DNA of 64,000 nt from Cladocopium goreaui (GCA_947184155.2 CAMXCT020000392.1:8993-72992), one strand, 5' to 3'; shown: positions 1 through 12,206, counted from the stretch's first letter. The notes: generated by a model from the letters alone, not told the origin. Made by a program: numbers and translations.

Positions 1-1190
1 GCTCATACGTGCGTCACTGAGTACCTTTTGGCATAGTTTTGGCATAGCCTGGCATGCTTCAACAACATCAAACAACATCCAGAAACATGAAAAAAGTTCC
101 CAAAACGGAAGCCTGCTCAGACGTGTGTCAGCCATGATGTTAACATGCTGCAGCATGTTCCGATAGGTGCAATGGCTGACCCAAGTGGCATGTTTCAACA
201 ACATCAGACAACATCCAGAAACATGAAAAAGCTCCCAAAACAGGAGCCCGCTCATACGTGCGTCAGCCATGATGCTACCATGTTCCAGCATGTTCGGATA
301 GGATCCAATGGCTGACGCAACTGATTGTCACTGACATAACTAGTACCTTTTGGCATAGTTTTGGCATAGCCTGGCATGCTTCAACAACATCAAACAACAT
401 CCAGAAACATGAAAAAAGTTCCCAAAACGGAAGCCTGCTCAGACGTGTGTCAGCCATGATGTTAACATGCTGCAGCATGTTCCGATAGGTGCAATGGCTG
501 ACCCAAGTGGCATGTTTCAACAACATCAGACAACATCCAGAAACATGAAAAAGCTCCCAAAACAGGAGCCCGCTCATACGTTTTTCAGCCATGATGCTAC
601 CATGTTCCAGCATGTTCGGATAGGATCCAATGGCTGACTCAACTGATTGTCACGGACATAACTAGTAACTAGTACCGTTTGGCATAGTTTTGGCATAACC
701 TGGCATGCTTCAACAACATCAGACAAGATCCAGAAACTTGAAACAAGTTCCCAAAATGGAAGCCTGCTCAGACGCGAGTCAGCCATGATGTTAACATGTT
801 CCAGCATGTTCCGATAGGTGCAATGGCTGACTCAAGTGGCATGTTTCAGCAACATCAGACAACATCCAGACACATGAGAAAGTTCCCAAAACAGAAGCCC
901 GCTCAGTCGTGTGTCAGCCATGATGTTAACATGTTCCATCATGTTCCGATAGGATCCAATGGCTGACTCAACTGATTGTCACTGACATAACTAGTACCTT
1001 GTGGCGTAGTTTTGGCATAACCTGGCATGTTTCAACAACATCAGACAACATCCAGAAACATGAAAAGAGCTCCCAGAACGGAAGCCTGCTCAGACGTGTG
1101 TCAGCCATGATGTTAACATGTTCCAGCATGTTCCGATGGCATGCGATGGCTGGCTCAACTGAGTTTCGCTCACATAACTTGTACTTTTTG
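1..1190. repeat. tandem array, about 322-bp unit
   Basis: The block starting ggcatagttttggcat recurs at about 30, 352, 681 and 1002, giving a period of 321-329 bp and about 3.7 copies, with the array running off the left edge. Each unit is two related half-units of about 160 bp, both holding a core that reads acatccagaaacatgaaaa, then cccaaaac, then gtcagccatgatg. Copies differ by scattered substitutions. Open frames here are by-products of the repeat and I do not call them genes. Confidence 0.9.
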
Positions 1191-1556
1191 ATGCCGAAGG
1201 CCAACTTCACACTAAATGCCAAACTTCCGCCAAGTACATCTCATCAAACAGCTTGGATGGTGCCTCGGGGCACAGGCCAAGAACCAGCCGGAGCGAGCTA
1301 GTGGCACATGATAACTACACCCCAAAATAATACGATAACTGCTATGATGTTTCTTGTAGTTGGCTTCCAGACGCCAGAGCATGTGAATAGAATGCTCAGA
1401 TTCCGAACCTGGCTTCTGCACAAGAAGAAAAAACAGGAGTTTGATCAAGAAGATCAAGAAGTACTAACCCCTGCTCCACCGTGATCAACCGTCATTGATG
1501 AACGGTATATTTTGATCTCTTACCAAGGAGAGGAAAAACATGGAGTTGAGGGTCGC
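1191..1556. other. spacer, nothing recognised
   Basis: Mixed-composition sequence between two repeat blocks. No splice-bounded coding stretch, RNA gene or inverted repeat was recognised. Confidence 0.4.
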
Positions 1557-1812
1557 TATTTTTAGGGGCCATTTCTCTCTCCAATTTTCTAGACATTTTA
1601 GGCTTCCATTTCCGGAACCACTTTTTCAACATTTGAGGCTTTCATTTTGGGAACCATTTTTTAGACATTTTAGGGTTCCATGTCGCGAACGCGCTTGCAA
1701 CCATTTTAGCTTCCACTTCAGGAACCAATGTTTTAGATATTTTAGGCTTTCATTTCAGGAACCACTTTTTGGACATCTTAAGCTTCCATTTCGGGAACCA
1801 TGTCTTTATTTT
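1557..1812. repeat. degenerate 36-bp tandem repeat
   Basis: About six or seven degenerate copies of a 36-bp unit with the pattern acattttaggcttccattt followed by ggaaccacttttt. Because 36 is a multiple of three, one plus frame stays open across the block (1540-2268) and reads as a 12-residue repeat of the type HFRLPFPEPLFQ. That frame shows no other sign of coding, so I treat it as a consequence of the period. Confidence 0.75.
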
Positions 1813-2442
1813 TTTCCGGCACAGCGACAAGACACCTCCATGCATCGCTCCGCCCATTTGTATCATACTTGCGTTTCTTGTGGGAAACTTGGGTATCTAA
1901 AGATAACACACTGTGAGACGCCCATGTCAACCTTTTTCACTCGGGAGATCCTTGAGCTTGGATCCACATCCCACACTCAAACGTGCTTCAAAATCCGTCG
2001 CACTTCAACTTCCATCCTTTTCTCCTCAACTAGGGCGATTCCATGCGCACAGCAAGCTACAGAATCAGGGCCTTCAGGACTTCAGGGAAGGCCCCAATCC
2101 AAGTCTTGGAACCATGTCTTTCAAAACCAAGCACTGCAGATATTAGTGTCAGCGCGGCCCAAACGGGCATCTAGATGCGAACCAGGTGGAATTGATACCC
2201 CACCATCACACATTTGCGTCATGGTACGAGTACATGACACGCAAAAACGACCAAAACGCACGCCCTAATCACCACTATTTGCGCTCGTCAGCCACTACCC
2301 CCCAGACCCCCTAATCTCACTTTGTTCGTCAACTCTAGCCTAGCCTTTGGCTGGCTTTTGTAATAAACAGAGGTGAAATCACAGGCAGTTCATATTCAGC
2401 CCAGTTCACCATCCCCAGCCTATGGCAATTTGAGGAGGAAAA
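1813..2442. other. spacer, nothing recognised
   Basis: No convincing exon in either direction. The frame open from the 36-bp repeat continues into the first part but loses its pattern. Confidence 0.35.
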
Positions 2443-2578
2443 ATGATGGTGCCATCCCAGCAACCCATGCCACCCAAGCAGGGTAGCACCCGCAGCAGGG
2501 CCAGCAGTGGAGCTTCCGTCTCTGGCGGCTCAACTGCTTCAGCGCTCTCTCCCCAGACCTGGCTTTCGGTTCAGCCAG
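2443..2578 (+). CDS. possible first exon of an unknown gene
   Basis: An ATG-ATG start follows a possible trans-splice acceptor (ccccag at about 2417). The frame begins MMVPSQQPMPPKQGS and is rich in Ser, Ala, Gly and Pro. It ends at a fair donor, cag|gttcac, and upstream sequence is AT-rich. Against it, nearly all other exons here are on the minus strand, and a minus frame over the same bases also reads plausibly (NLAEPKARSGERALKQLS). The protein is unknown and I do not see the next exon. Confidence 0.25.
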
Positions 2579-2999
2579 GTTCACACATATTTGGGTTCTA
2601 AATCCTAAAAAACGTCAAGCTAGTCATGTGGGTATGGGATCATAGGTCCGTGTTTATCCATATATAATGGGGGAAAAAAACTATGGAAAAATGAACCGAT
2701 ATGTGGAACCATGAGAGCCACAGCCAGCTGCTTTCAGGTTTCTGCCAATGTCACGACATCATGTCACATCTTTCTGGGGAGCGCGCGTCGTTTCCCAAGC
2801 GGGACAACAACGCCCACTTGAAAATGGAATGGCGCCTTAGAAGGTGGCGCGATGCACGGCAGAAGCCCGCTCCATATTCAACTACAGTACCAAGCGAGGC
2901 CCAAAAAACACATGGGCATTCAATGGCATTCATGAGAAACTTTTGATTCCACTGATTTCCTCAGATTTCGGTAATTTTTTGGATGACCTCATGGGTTTC

Positions 3000-3057
3000 C
3001 GGACAGTTCAGGAGTCATCTCCCCCGTCACCTGCTTCTGCAACTGTCGCTCCAGGGC
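3000..3057 (-). CDS. small exon, unknown protein
   Basis: A minus-strand stretch after an AAG acceptor reads ALERQLQKQVTGEMTPELS, with balanced residue use typical of coding sequence, and could end at a GA-type donor. It would belong downstream of the multi-exon gene at 3.7-5.3 kb. A plus frame over the same bases also reads openly, so the strand is a judgement. Confidence 0.3.
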
Positions 3058-3714
3058 CTTGCAATTCAGAAACCCTGAATCGGATGGAATCTGATGGATC
3101 TTCCGGTAATCAAACTTGGCTGCCTAAAGTTTGAGCTTTCAGAAGGGAGATCATCAGGATGTTCCAATGCCATCTTCGAGTACCAAAGGGTAGGTCGGGG
3201 GGACTACCCTGTGATACAAACTGTGCCCTCACTGCTAAGAATATCAAGCGGTTCCAAGAAATGGTTCCAAAACTGGAATAGCTACGGAAAATCACCATGT
3301 TATCATATTCCATGTGTACAATGTGTGTACCAGTGTGTAACAGTGTATCCGCATAATGAGACGATCTTCACAAGCTGTAGAGGTCATCCATTTTGTTTAA
3401 TCATCGCCTCCGCACAGGTGGAGGGTCGCAAAGGTCCCGAGAGCTGGCTCCTGGGCGGGCGCGCGCCGCGAACGTGGCACTATCCCTCCGTTGCATTACC
3501 CTAAGAACATCCAGAAAGTCTGCTGTATGATTATGAAATATATTATGAATCATCAATGATTATGTAAATCATGGATGATACGAATCACTGAAAATCTGAT
3601 CATATACTCGTTGACATATAATTATACTATGATATTGAATCACTGAAAATCATCATCCCAGGCAGGAATTCAAAGATATTTGGCGATATTTGAAACATCT
3701 TGAAATATCACAAA

Positions 3715-5280
3715 TTATTTCACCCCCATGGCGCCATCTCCTGCGATTTCGCTCTTCCCGCTCACCCTGGCGCCATCGGTGAAGTGGGACAAACCACGTG
3801 GGTTGGGATACTTTAGCATTGGCCACTGTCCTTTGTGAGCAGCTCCTCTGGGATTTGTATGGACTGATTTCTTTTGCAGAGCTAAGCAGGCGCTGAACAT
3901 GGTTGAGAGTTGTAACTTCGAAAGGTGGTCACTGCCAAAACATCCAAGACATCTGTCTTTCCATCCAATGGCTGTCAAAATATTGATGTGGCAAGAGTGA
4001 TGTCCCACCGAAAGCACTTCAAGTTTTGGGTCAACAACATACACAACATCTGAGTTGGAGTCCGTTGGAGATCTATGGAGATCTGGCATCCCAGCTTTCA
4101 TCACATGATTTTTCCACTTCCAAGTGGCTCATGACATCATGACATCCCCACGGACCGCCTCCATGCGAGCCTGATGCCGTTTTCGGTAGTCCGCGAGTTG
4201 TTCAGCGCTCATCTTCGAAAGCAGCTTTGTGGCAGCTGCCACTGAGTTGATTTCAAGGTTTTTTGGATGGGCTTTCTGAGTGCTGGAAAACTTGGTGTTG
4301 ATGATCATCCAAATGTATCCATGCCTGGCAGGTCACTTTCAGAATTTCAGGGGCGGCTGTGAACGGTCCAAATTATGATAACTATGGGTGCGCGTCGCAT
4401 GCCCCAGACTGGACACTATGTCATCTGCAAAAGTTTTGTACTTCAGAAGCTATGGTGGACCGACGGCTCTCAATTTCAATGGTGGCGATGATCTAAAGGC
4501 CGTGAATGGGTTTGACTGAAAATTGCACACCAGCTGCAGAAGCCCAAAGTCTCATGTTTGATGATCATGTTCCCCTTTACAAGCATGTGCCATCCAGGTC
4601 TTGGTGTCAACCTTGGGCACAGCCTTGATCCAAAGCTGCAGATGAAGACATGGGCACTTCTGGTCATTTCTTCCTCAGCTCAGCATCTGTAATGTCAACC
4701 CTGGATTAATAAACCCTTAGGCTGGTTGATTGGGGTGGTACCATTTAAGTATTGGATTATGACTATTGGAGGAGTACCCCCCTAATTAATAAACCATGGT
4801 TTATTAATCCGGGGTTGACATTACTCAACTCATGACGTCCCGCCTCTTGCAACAGCAGAACCAGAAGAAAAGCTCAGCCTGTCCTGCGACGGGAGCACTG
4901 GAGTTTCAGCATGCAGGAATGACTTGGAGCCAGGGCAACAACGAGAAAATCATGGGAAAATAAAAAATAAAAAACAACAACATCTTTTACTCCACTCCGC
5001 AGTTCTCGATCAGCTCGCCGAAGCCCTCTCATCCTGCTGGGTTCTGATCACGGCTGCTAAGCTCAAGAGGCATCACTGGCCCCTCGACATCGATTACTTC
5101 GCTGACGAACTCATAGGAATTCGTTTCTCAGCCAGGGAGGGAAGTCTGCTGCACCGCAGGTTCGTCAACAGCACCGACCTGGTTGTTGTATGGTCCCTTT
5201 GCAGAACTGTAGGGCCATGTGCCATGAAATTGCGGGATCCACTGAGCGACTTCCCCAGCTCCATCCCCACCAAATCATCA
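3715..5280 (-). CDS. multi-exon hypothetical protein
   Basis: No family recognised. Exons seen on the minus strand are about 5118-5275 (GEVAQWIPQFHGTWPY), 5029-5115 (EFVSEVIDVEGPVMPLEL), about 4855-4908 (APVAGQAELFFWF), 4581-4635 (LWIKAVPKVDTKTWMAHA, with acceptor TCTGCAG and donor GTAAAG), 4383-4424 (DIVSSLGHATRTH), and 4129-4324. The last is a 64-codon stretch holding HGYIWMIINTKFSSTQ and MSAEQLADYRKRHQARMEA. It reaches TGA at 4129, or splices just before it. An open frame of 129 codons follows at 3715-4104 (for example SDVVYVVDPKLEVLSVG) and may be the next exon or a separate gene. Phase fits between the 4581 and 4424 exons and was not resolved elsewhere. The 4.58 and 4.13 kb exons are the surest parts. 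Confidence 0.5.
4690..4824. mobile_element. small inverted-repeat element (MITE-like)
   Basis: The ends are near-perfect inverted repeats of about 28 bp: gtaatgtcaaccctggatta on the left matches taatccggggttgacattac on the right. The 135-bp element has no coding capacity and lies in an intron of the surrounding minus-strand gene. The family is not recognised, and no second full copy is seen in the window. Confidence 0.7.
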
Positions 5281-5336
5281 TTTCCTGAGTTCTTGGTATC
5301 ACCATTCCATCAAGGCATATCAACTATTCTATCATC

Positions 5337-8300
5337 TTATGGCCGTTCTTCCGCCACATAGGGCAACATCAGCAGAAACTCCTCCCGCACGGCCGCATCC
5401 AGCTGCTCCACTGCCAGGATCGCCCGACTCCGCCGTTGGCTTCGCCGGCTCAGCCGCAGCCAGCTGGCAAAGGGCAGCGCCGGGCGCGGCGCGAAGTGGT
5501 CCTCCGGTGCCTGCCGGGTGGCCTCCGCGTACCTGTCACAGGGGGCCCTGAGGTCATAATTGTAGATTAATCCCAATGATAAACCAAAGGGTAGGTTGAT
5601 TATTGGGTTGCCCAGATGAGTGAATCTTAGTGATGAATCTCACTAATTAAAATCAGCTAATCACTCATGATATTGCCAAGTACGAATCACTCACTGAATG
5701 TGGCCCAGGGAAAAACGGCTTTTGGTCCGAAAACAGGCTTTTGGAGGAAAACATCGTTTTGGTATCCTGCCGATAACCCGAAATATCTTTAAACAATGCG
5801 CACCTATCCCATAATGTTTATTTATTAATATCCCATATAAACCTGTACTTAACATCCTGTAACAAACCCAGCGGGTGTCAAAAGCCACCGACGATGCAGT
5901 CAAAGGGAAACCGGGTCTTCACTGTACTGTGAAAAGTGGGATGCTCTTTTTCTTAGGATATGGAAGCTCAAGGGATTTATGGCAAACAATGCATTGTCCG
6001 CAAAATGAGGGACAGGAATGCTGATTGATGTCCACTAGATGGTCATATAGATTGATGTAGACACATTATAGACGGTCATTGATTGCCACTGATGAGATTG
6101 GTGGATAAACACTGATCAATACGGAGTAATATGGACAAATGATCAATGATAACCGATGGATAACAAATGAATATTCATAAAAACATAAAATCGTTTCTTA
6201 TCATCTTCTTCAAAAAACTGCTACACCAGGCTACATCTGTTTCATCTTGAAACCCAGCAGGGAAGTAGCCGCCTGAGGGACAGGAACTCTGCTGAAGGCA
6301 GATATCGTGGCTCTTTCCCCCCATTCGGGGAGCCACCATGCCAGAGCCGCATGTCACGAAGGATCACATCGCCCGGGCTCAAGGGACAAGCGAAGACGTA
6401 GGTCAAATTCCTGGGCTTAGGGGTCGGCTAGGGACCTATTAAAAATCAAGCATATGACCAATAGATTCAACCAATGGGAAAATATTAATCCTCAGCCAAT
6501 CTAAGATTCTGCGCTGCCAAGATATGGTCTTCCTTTTGCAAATGTGTAGCATAGCCCCAATCCTTCACAAGTCGGCCGGCCAGCGGGAGGTTCTGTGTCT
6601 GGGGCACCAATCTCAAGGGACCATCCTCACAGCTGATCTCAGAGATAACAAAGTTTGCCACCACAGCTGCGGGACTTTCGGAGTCATACATTGCTTCCAG
6701 CTGCAAATCCACATGTAGGCGTTGATGGGAATCGGTCTCTCCCAGCACAAAGTCCCCTCCACCACCAATGGCCACATACTCCCCTTGAAACACCTCTTCC
6801 AAAGTTCGAACCACTGGATGTACATCAAGGAGCTGTGCCCATGGGGCCAAATGTACCATATGATGTGAGGTCGAAGATCCTCCAAAAGAATACCTCCTGC
6901 AATGGGATTTGACATACATTTGATCACCAAGGAAGGTCCAACTAACTATGTTTCTCTCTAGTTATACAGTTGTTGCTTGAAATTCCCATGTATTGAACTA
7001 TTACTATATCATTAATTAAGGTGTTTAACTTTATTTACTGTAATTGTACATTGCTGGTTCTTTAAGATTCCTATGGTCAATGGCTATGTATTGGAATGTA
7101 TTGGATGTATTGGTGCGTCATGCTCCGTTCCAATCCCAGTCCTTGGTCCCCGGTTTCCCACGCGTTGCGGGTCTCTCGCTAGCAACTCGTCAGCCGCGCT
7201 CGACACCTTTGACCTCAACAGCTTCAGCTGCAGTTCTGCTACAGCTCCTTTCCTCAGATTGGCTTATGACACGGAAAAAATACGAAAAATGATAAGATCC
7301 CCAGTGGATCCCCCAAATGGTGGATTAAGCGATTGGACAGCCAAAAAAACAGGATTACACATCGTTATTATTCATCTGAAGATATCAGCTCAGCAAATCC
7401 AAGCTTGCCAAGCTTCAGAACCGCCCAGCCGTGGCCCTTGATTGCCTCCGCTGCCCCGGTTGCAGCGCTATCATCCTCTGCCCAGAAGACCGGCAGCTGC
7501 TGCTTTCGGAGGTCAGCTCTTGTGGGTTTCTGGGGGGCCTCCCAAGCAGTTTCCGGGGCGCAGAAGCGAAGACCTGAGACCACCGGAAGGTCTGTGGGGG
7601 TGAACTTGATGGAGCTGTCGTACATCAAACATGGCCCACCACTGTCAGACTCTGGGATGATGAAACTCCACTGGTGACAGCCGGGCTCAGCTTGGCAGAG
7701 ATGGCGGCAAACCACACCACTTTGCGCTAGTTCAGTCTTGATGGGGGCAGAGGTGGTCCAAGATCCCCATGAAAAGCAGGGCGTTTCGACACAGCAATAG
7801 CTGTGGGTAAAGATGTTGTTCCAGCAATCCTTGGGTCAAAATGTGGAACCCCTTGGACGTGTGTTTTTAGTTGGTGGCTGGCAACATCGATACGTCATGG
7901 CTATGTCCAAAAGAATGACAAATCCACCTAAAGCCACCACTTGCCAATACAGCAAGCTGATCCGTGCCATTTGATCCATTTCTATCCATTGATTTATCTG
8001 ACTATCCATTGGATTATCGGCGATAGCGGCTATCCAAGTTTGGACAGCGCAGCATCGATGAGCCCTGCGATGCTCCGAGACTCGTTCCGGCATGGATCCC
8101 CATCACAGGGTGCCAGTTCCGCCGCGGTGAGGCATCGCGGGTCAAAGGCTGCGGATGAAAAGCACAGCGAAAGCGCAAAATACTGCCAGGGCCGGGCATA
8201 CATGTCCAGTCCATATGGATATGGCTCAAACTTGGGGCACCATGTTGGACAAATAAATGACTGGTCATGCTACAGGTGTTTATGCCCATCCCAGAAAGGA

Positions 8301-8398
8301 CGTCAACAACCTTGAGCCATTGCCCAAAATTAACCGGCTGCGGCTGTTGTGCACTCTGTCTACGCGACCCCGCTGCGAGGGTTTGCAACAACGTGCGC
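5337..8398 (-). CDS. PAN/Apple-like plus phytanoyl-CoA dioxygenase (PhyH) domain protein
   Basis: Exons in order are 8335-8398, 8035-8148 (ELAPCDGDPCRNESRS), 7409-7829, 7142-7238, 6569-6893, 6242-6415 and perhaps a terminal exon at 5337-5547 ending in TAA. The 7409-7829 exon is Cys-rich: DCWNNIFTHSYCC is followed by a PAN/Apple-like module (VCRHLCQAEPGCHQWSF to VSGLRFC), then a PhyH-like start (GHGWAVLKL). Later exons give GNRGP joined to RYSFGG, then YVAIGGGGDFVLGE, the iron-binding HxD in QRLHVD, the ISCEDGPLRLVPQTQ segment, and PGDVILRDMRLWHGGSPN with the distal His. PhyH enzymes are Fe(II)/2-oxoglutarate oxygenases; the substrate here is unknown. The 7142/6893 junction fits a GA donor. 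If the 5337-5547 exon is not part of it, the gene stops at 6242. Confidence 0.72.
5548..6241. other. intron or intergenic spacer
   Basis: AT-rich and without a supported exon. It is either the last intron of the PhyH-type gene or the gap to the next gene. Confidence 0.4.
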
Positions 8399-8999
8399 CT
8401 GCTACAATTTGTTAGAGCCACATAGTCCAATCATTGGGACTTCAACGACGTTCCTGTAAATGGAAAATGCCACAGGCAAAGCACTGTACAAATACAAAGA
8501 CATGACTGCATTTTTTGGATGATTCTACTTGGCCCTGCCTGTTTATTTCTGTTCGGATTTAGTAATTAGGATCAAGTAGTTAGTTGGCTAGCTGTATGGT
8601 GACGCATGTGGGATGAGTGAGCATGAAGGTCCGTCCAAGACAGGGCATCTGAGTGTCGCTTGATGTCAAGGCATGACTTACCACAAATCATTACCATCAA
8701 AAACATTCGAATACCATCAAAACAGGAATTGATATACATAATATATATTTATATAATATGACCAGACCAGATATATAATATAATATAATATAATATAACA
8801 ATATAATATAATATAATAATATAATATAATATAATAGAATATAATATAATACAATACAATACAAGACAATACAATACATATCATATATAATGATATCCAA
8901 TTTACAAATCATGATCCATCACAGCTTTCAGCTTCCTCCAGCCCCCCACCAAAAAAAAAACATATGGAGATTTATGGAGTTTCCCGCAGCACATCGCCC
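8399..8999. other. spacer with AT-rich simple repeat
   Basis: No supported exon. The stretch 8740-8880 is a degenerate ATATA/ATAAT simple repeat; long open frames across it are artefacts of composition. Confidence 0.6.
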
Positions 9000-9104
9000 T
9001 CTTTGTTTCCATCGCTGCCGCGCCGCTGTCCCCGCTGTCGCCCGCCATGGCGCTTTCCAGGATCTTCTCAGCGAAGGAAGTGGCAGCCGTGGTCATGAGA
9101 ACAC
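9000..9104 (-). CDS. exon of an unknown protein
   Basis: After acceptor CACCAG the minus strand reads LMTTAATSFAEKILESAM and then a Gly/Ser/Ala run, in a GC-rich island between AT-rich flanks. There is no domain match by eye, and the 3' boundary is unclear (no strong GT donor). It may be a downstream exon of the disordered-protein exons at 10-13 kb or a 5' exon of the PhyH gene. Confidence 0.45.
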
Positions 9105-9999
9105 CTGGTGGCTGCTGAAAAACGTTCCTGGGAAACTCATGGGAAATTCATGGGAAATTCATGGAAAAGATGGAAAAACATTGGAAAACAATATGAAGTC
9201 ATGAAGTTATCAAGAATTTGGAAAGTCATTTGATGATAATTTGATGCATATCATTTGGAAAATAAATGTGACACCACCCTCGGCCAGGGAGAATCTACAG
9301 GACGCCATGGGCCTGTTACCATCCACACGTCGTGTCTCCAGAACTAAGCCTATTCTGGGACAGAAACCTTCAGTGCTATGGTAATGGTAAGATGGTAGAT
9401 CAAGCGAATCACTGCATATGAGCACTGTTTTCTCAGTTTTCTCCCAGGAGAATGAAAAAGATATTCATGGAAATCAATTTCTCAACAAAAAATGCAGATC
9501 AGAAACAGTTGAAGGACCACCAACAATGCAAAATGATTGGCGAGATCAGAAAACTCAAAGAGTTTAAACTATCATCAACAATGAAAATTGGAGATACATA
9601 CCAACAAAAAATGTGGAAACATGTGTAAACATCATGTAACAACAGCCATCAACAGCCCATCATTATCATCATCATTGTTTGGTGTGGTGATACACTCACC
9701 TCGTTGTCACCTAAGAAGCCTCCAATTCATCAAGCATGACCCCCAAAAATATCCAAAAAATGACCACGAAGAGGACCTTTGGAACAATATTGGGATCTTA
9801 GACAATGGTGGCACAGTAATCTCAGCATCTTTGTTTAACCGGTTGGATCGCACAGTTGTGCAATTTGGACGACTTTTTCAAGTAGGGAACCACAGGTTTT
9901 GCAGTTCCAATCGCCGCTTGCATATCCCCACACCCTCTTGCGCTGCCCACACTTTCTAACACATCACCGTCGCTGACTTTGCCCAACGAAATAATTATC
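9105..9999. other. spacer, mostly AT-rich
   Basis: No strong exon. A minus stretch near 9270-9350 (VLETRRVDGNRPMASCRF) is weakly coding-like but lacks clear splice sites. The stretch 9120-9190 is a loose repeat of gggaaattcat. Confidence 0.35.
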
Positions 10000-10139
10000 T
10001 GAAATCCACCAATGCATCATGTTCCACCAAGCTGCTTTCATTGTAGTTTTCCATGGCTGACTGGTACATGGTTCCGGCCCCTGCAATGATCTCCGGTTCG
10101 TAGGGGTTCTCCGGCACAGCCCCGAGCAGCATTGGAGAC
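10000..10139 (-). CDS. exon of an unknown protein
   Basis: A good acceptor (ACTGTCAG) is followed by SPMLLGAVPENPYEPEII and then TMYQSAMENYNESSLVEHDA. Composition is coding-like and the exon lies between AT-rich stretches. The 3' end near 10000 is not well defined. It probably continues the acidic-protein exon just upstream (10250-11436), but the phase of the two as I place them does not match, so an exon or boundary is missing. Confidence 0.5.
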
Positions 10140-10249
10140 CTGACAGTGGAGGATCTATGGAGACATGATTGGATCAAAATATCCTGTGCTGACACCGACA
10201 AAGAACACATCAAAGTCGACCAAGAAACGAATTGAGGACAGCTTTCACC

Positions 10250-11436
10250 AACGCATTTCGCAGGTCCAGGCCAGCATCATCATCTGTTTGAAGCTTTACC
10301 GGGACTTGAGTTACTTGATGTGCCTCAAAGCCTTGTTGAAATAGTTCCTCTAACGACTTTGCGTTTGTGTGTTGGTAAACCTCCCTGTCAGGCTCAGTCT
10401 TCATGAAAGTCGAGGTTGGGATCAGAACGGGCGAATGTGACTGGCGAGAACTGCGAGCAGCAGGAGATTTGGACTTGGGAGACTTGGGGTCAGATCTGGG
10501 AGGCGTGCCGGGGGCACCGATCAAGCTCACCAGCTTTTCCAATGCCTTGGCATCTTCTGCTGTCGGTTCCTTGGCCTCCGGATCCAAAGGAGGTGTCCGA
10601 GGGGCCGCACCCGCGGCTCGTGGCTTCATAGGTGGGGTGGCAGGGGCCACTAGCAAGGCTTCAGGAGAGATACCAAGGCTTTCAATCACTTCCATGGATT
10701 CCATGGTATCTCTGTCCTCACTTTTGGCACTCTTTCTCCCTGCTCGTCCTTTTGGTTTCTGCTCTTTCGGCTTGGGTGGGTAAGGTGTATGTGGTAGGCC
10801 TTCTTCTTCTTCGGTGTCCGAGTCTTCTTCCGGAGGAACCATCAGATTTCGTTCCAGTGCCTGAACCCGCTCAGTTTCGGCCGAAATCTGCTTTTCCAAC
10901 TCATCCAACTCAGAGGGGTGGATGCTATCAGTGTCATCCATAGCCATATCCTCGCCTGTTTCCACAATGGTGTCCCCTCTTGTTTCGGCTGCAAGGTCCT
11001 GAGAACCTTCCTGGGGAGTGTCTTGGGAGCCTTCCTCAACCCCTTCCCCAGAACCATCTTGTCCCCAATCTTCAGGTGTTTCTTCAAATGCTTCAGGTTC
11101 AACTGGTGCTGCATGGTGCTGCAACTGTGCAGAAATCGAGTCCCCACCATCCATCGACTCAACCTCGGCCACAGCCTCATCAGGCAGAGGTGCCACAGCC
11201 TCCGCCAGATCTCGTTGTGTCTGTTCCCACCACCACCTTTCCTCCGCAGCCAAGAATCCTGCATCGGGTGCCTCCTTGGCAATTTTGGGTAGATTTTCTG
11301 GGACTTCATCCACCCCTTCAACCTTCTGTGGCACCATCTGCGGCACTTGGCTGACAGGGACGGCTCGCGTCTTCGGCGTCGGCTGCAGAAACAGTTTAGA
11401 CTTCGACTTGGGATGTGCCACCGACATAGCCGACGC
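10250..11436 (-). CDS. large exon of an acidic, disordered protein
   Basis: An open minus frame of nearly 400 codons follows a strong acceptor (TGTTGCAG, then GCGTCGGC). It begins ASAMSVAHPKSKSK and is rich in Glu, Asp, Pro and Ser, with an acidic run (EEDSDTEEEEG), a Lys/Pro-rich patch (PPKPKEQKPKGRAGRKSAK) and SP/TP dipeptides (SDPKSPKSKSPAAR). No folded domain is seen. The Lys/Arg patches suggest a nuclear protein (inference). A possible donor is TTG|GTGAAA at 10250; otherwise the frame runs to a stop at 10210. Exons at 12207-13075 and 13251-13409 may belong to the same gene. Confidence 0.65.
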
Positions 11437-11699
11437 CTGCAACACAAGGCCGCACCGCAGACTCAATGACTGAAAAAGACGTGCATTACAGGGTACTGTA
11501 GACCCCCGGTAGATAGAAATGGCGGTCCTTACTGAAGCCATTTGTTACCACTGCTATACAATCCTCTTTGGGGCCATTGCAAGGCAATATCAAACAATGT
11601 ATATGTTCAGTCATGTTCAGTCCCAGTTTCTCAAATGGTTGTGCTTGTCGAAAAGGAACCAACAACCCCATCCAAAAAAAACAGCCAGTAAGGGGGATC

Positions 11700-11845
11700 G
11701 TCATCATCAGCAGCAGCATCATCAGCATCAGCATCAGCACCATCAGCATCATCAGCATCATGAGCATCATGAGCATCATGAGCATCATGAGCATCATGAG
11801 CATCATGAGCATCATGAGCATCATGAGCATCATGAGCATCATGAG

Positions 11846-11904
<59 letters not shown>

Positions 11905-12001
11905 CCATCACCATCACCATCACCATCACCATCACCATCACCATCACCATCACCATCATCATCATCATCAGCATCACCATCACCATCACCATCACCATCA
12001 G

Positions 12002-12033
<32 letters not shown>

Positions 12034-12036
12034 GGC
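11700..12036. repeat. compound CAT/CAC/GAG trinucleotide repeat
   Basis: An array of cat, cag, cac and gag-cat triplets, including about eleven copies of catcatgag, a run of pure cat, then alternating caccat. All six frames stay open, giving His-, Met/Ile- or Asp-rich frames that I do not call genes. It lies in an apparent intron whose donor is GTGAGT at 12201-12206. Confidence 0.92.
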
Positions 12037-12206
12037 GTGGAAAGCAAGCATGTTTGAAACTAGAGAGCGGGATTCTGAGAGGGTTTGATTCTTGAACATA
12101 TCCATCCGCATCCATCCATATTGTCTCCTCACAATTGGGAGGCTTTGTAGGTTCAGAACCAGGAATAACAAAGTGCAAGCTCCACTGAACCACCAAATGT
12201 ACTCAC

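Noticed and set aside
1540-2268. 242-codon plus frame with 12-residue repeats
   Set aside because: It is explained by the 36-bp period; the non-repeat half has no coding character.
4924-5361. Plus-strand frame of 145 codons
   Set aside because: The minus strand over the same bases reads better as coding and agrees with its neighbours.
9588-9959. 123-codon plus frame
   Set aside because: Composition and lack of splice context give no support, and it runs against the strand of its neighbours.
11519-12196. Long His-, Ile- or Asp-rich open frames
   Set aside because: They are readings of a trinucleotide array that stays open in every frame.
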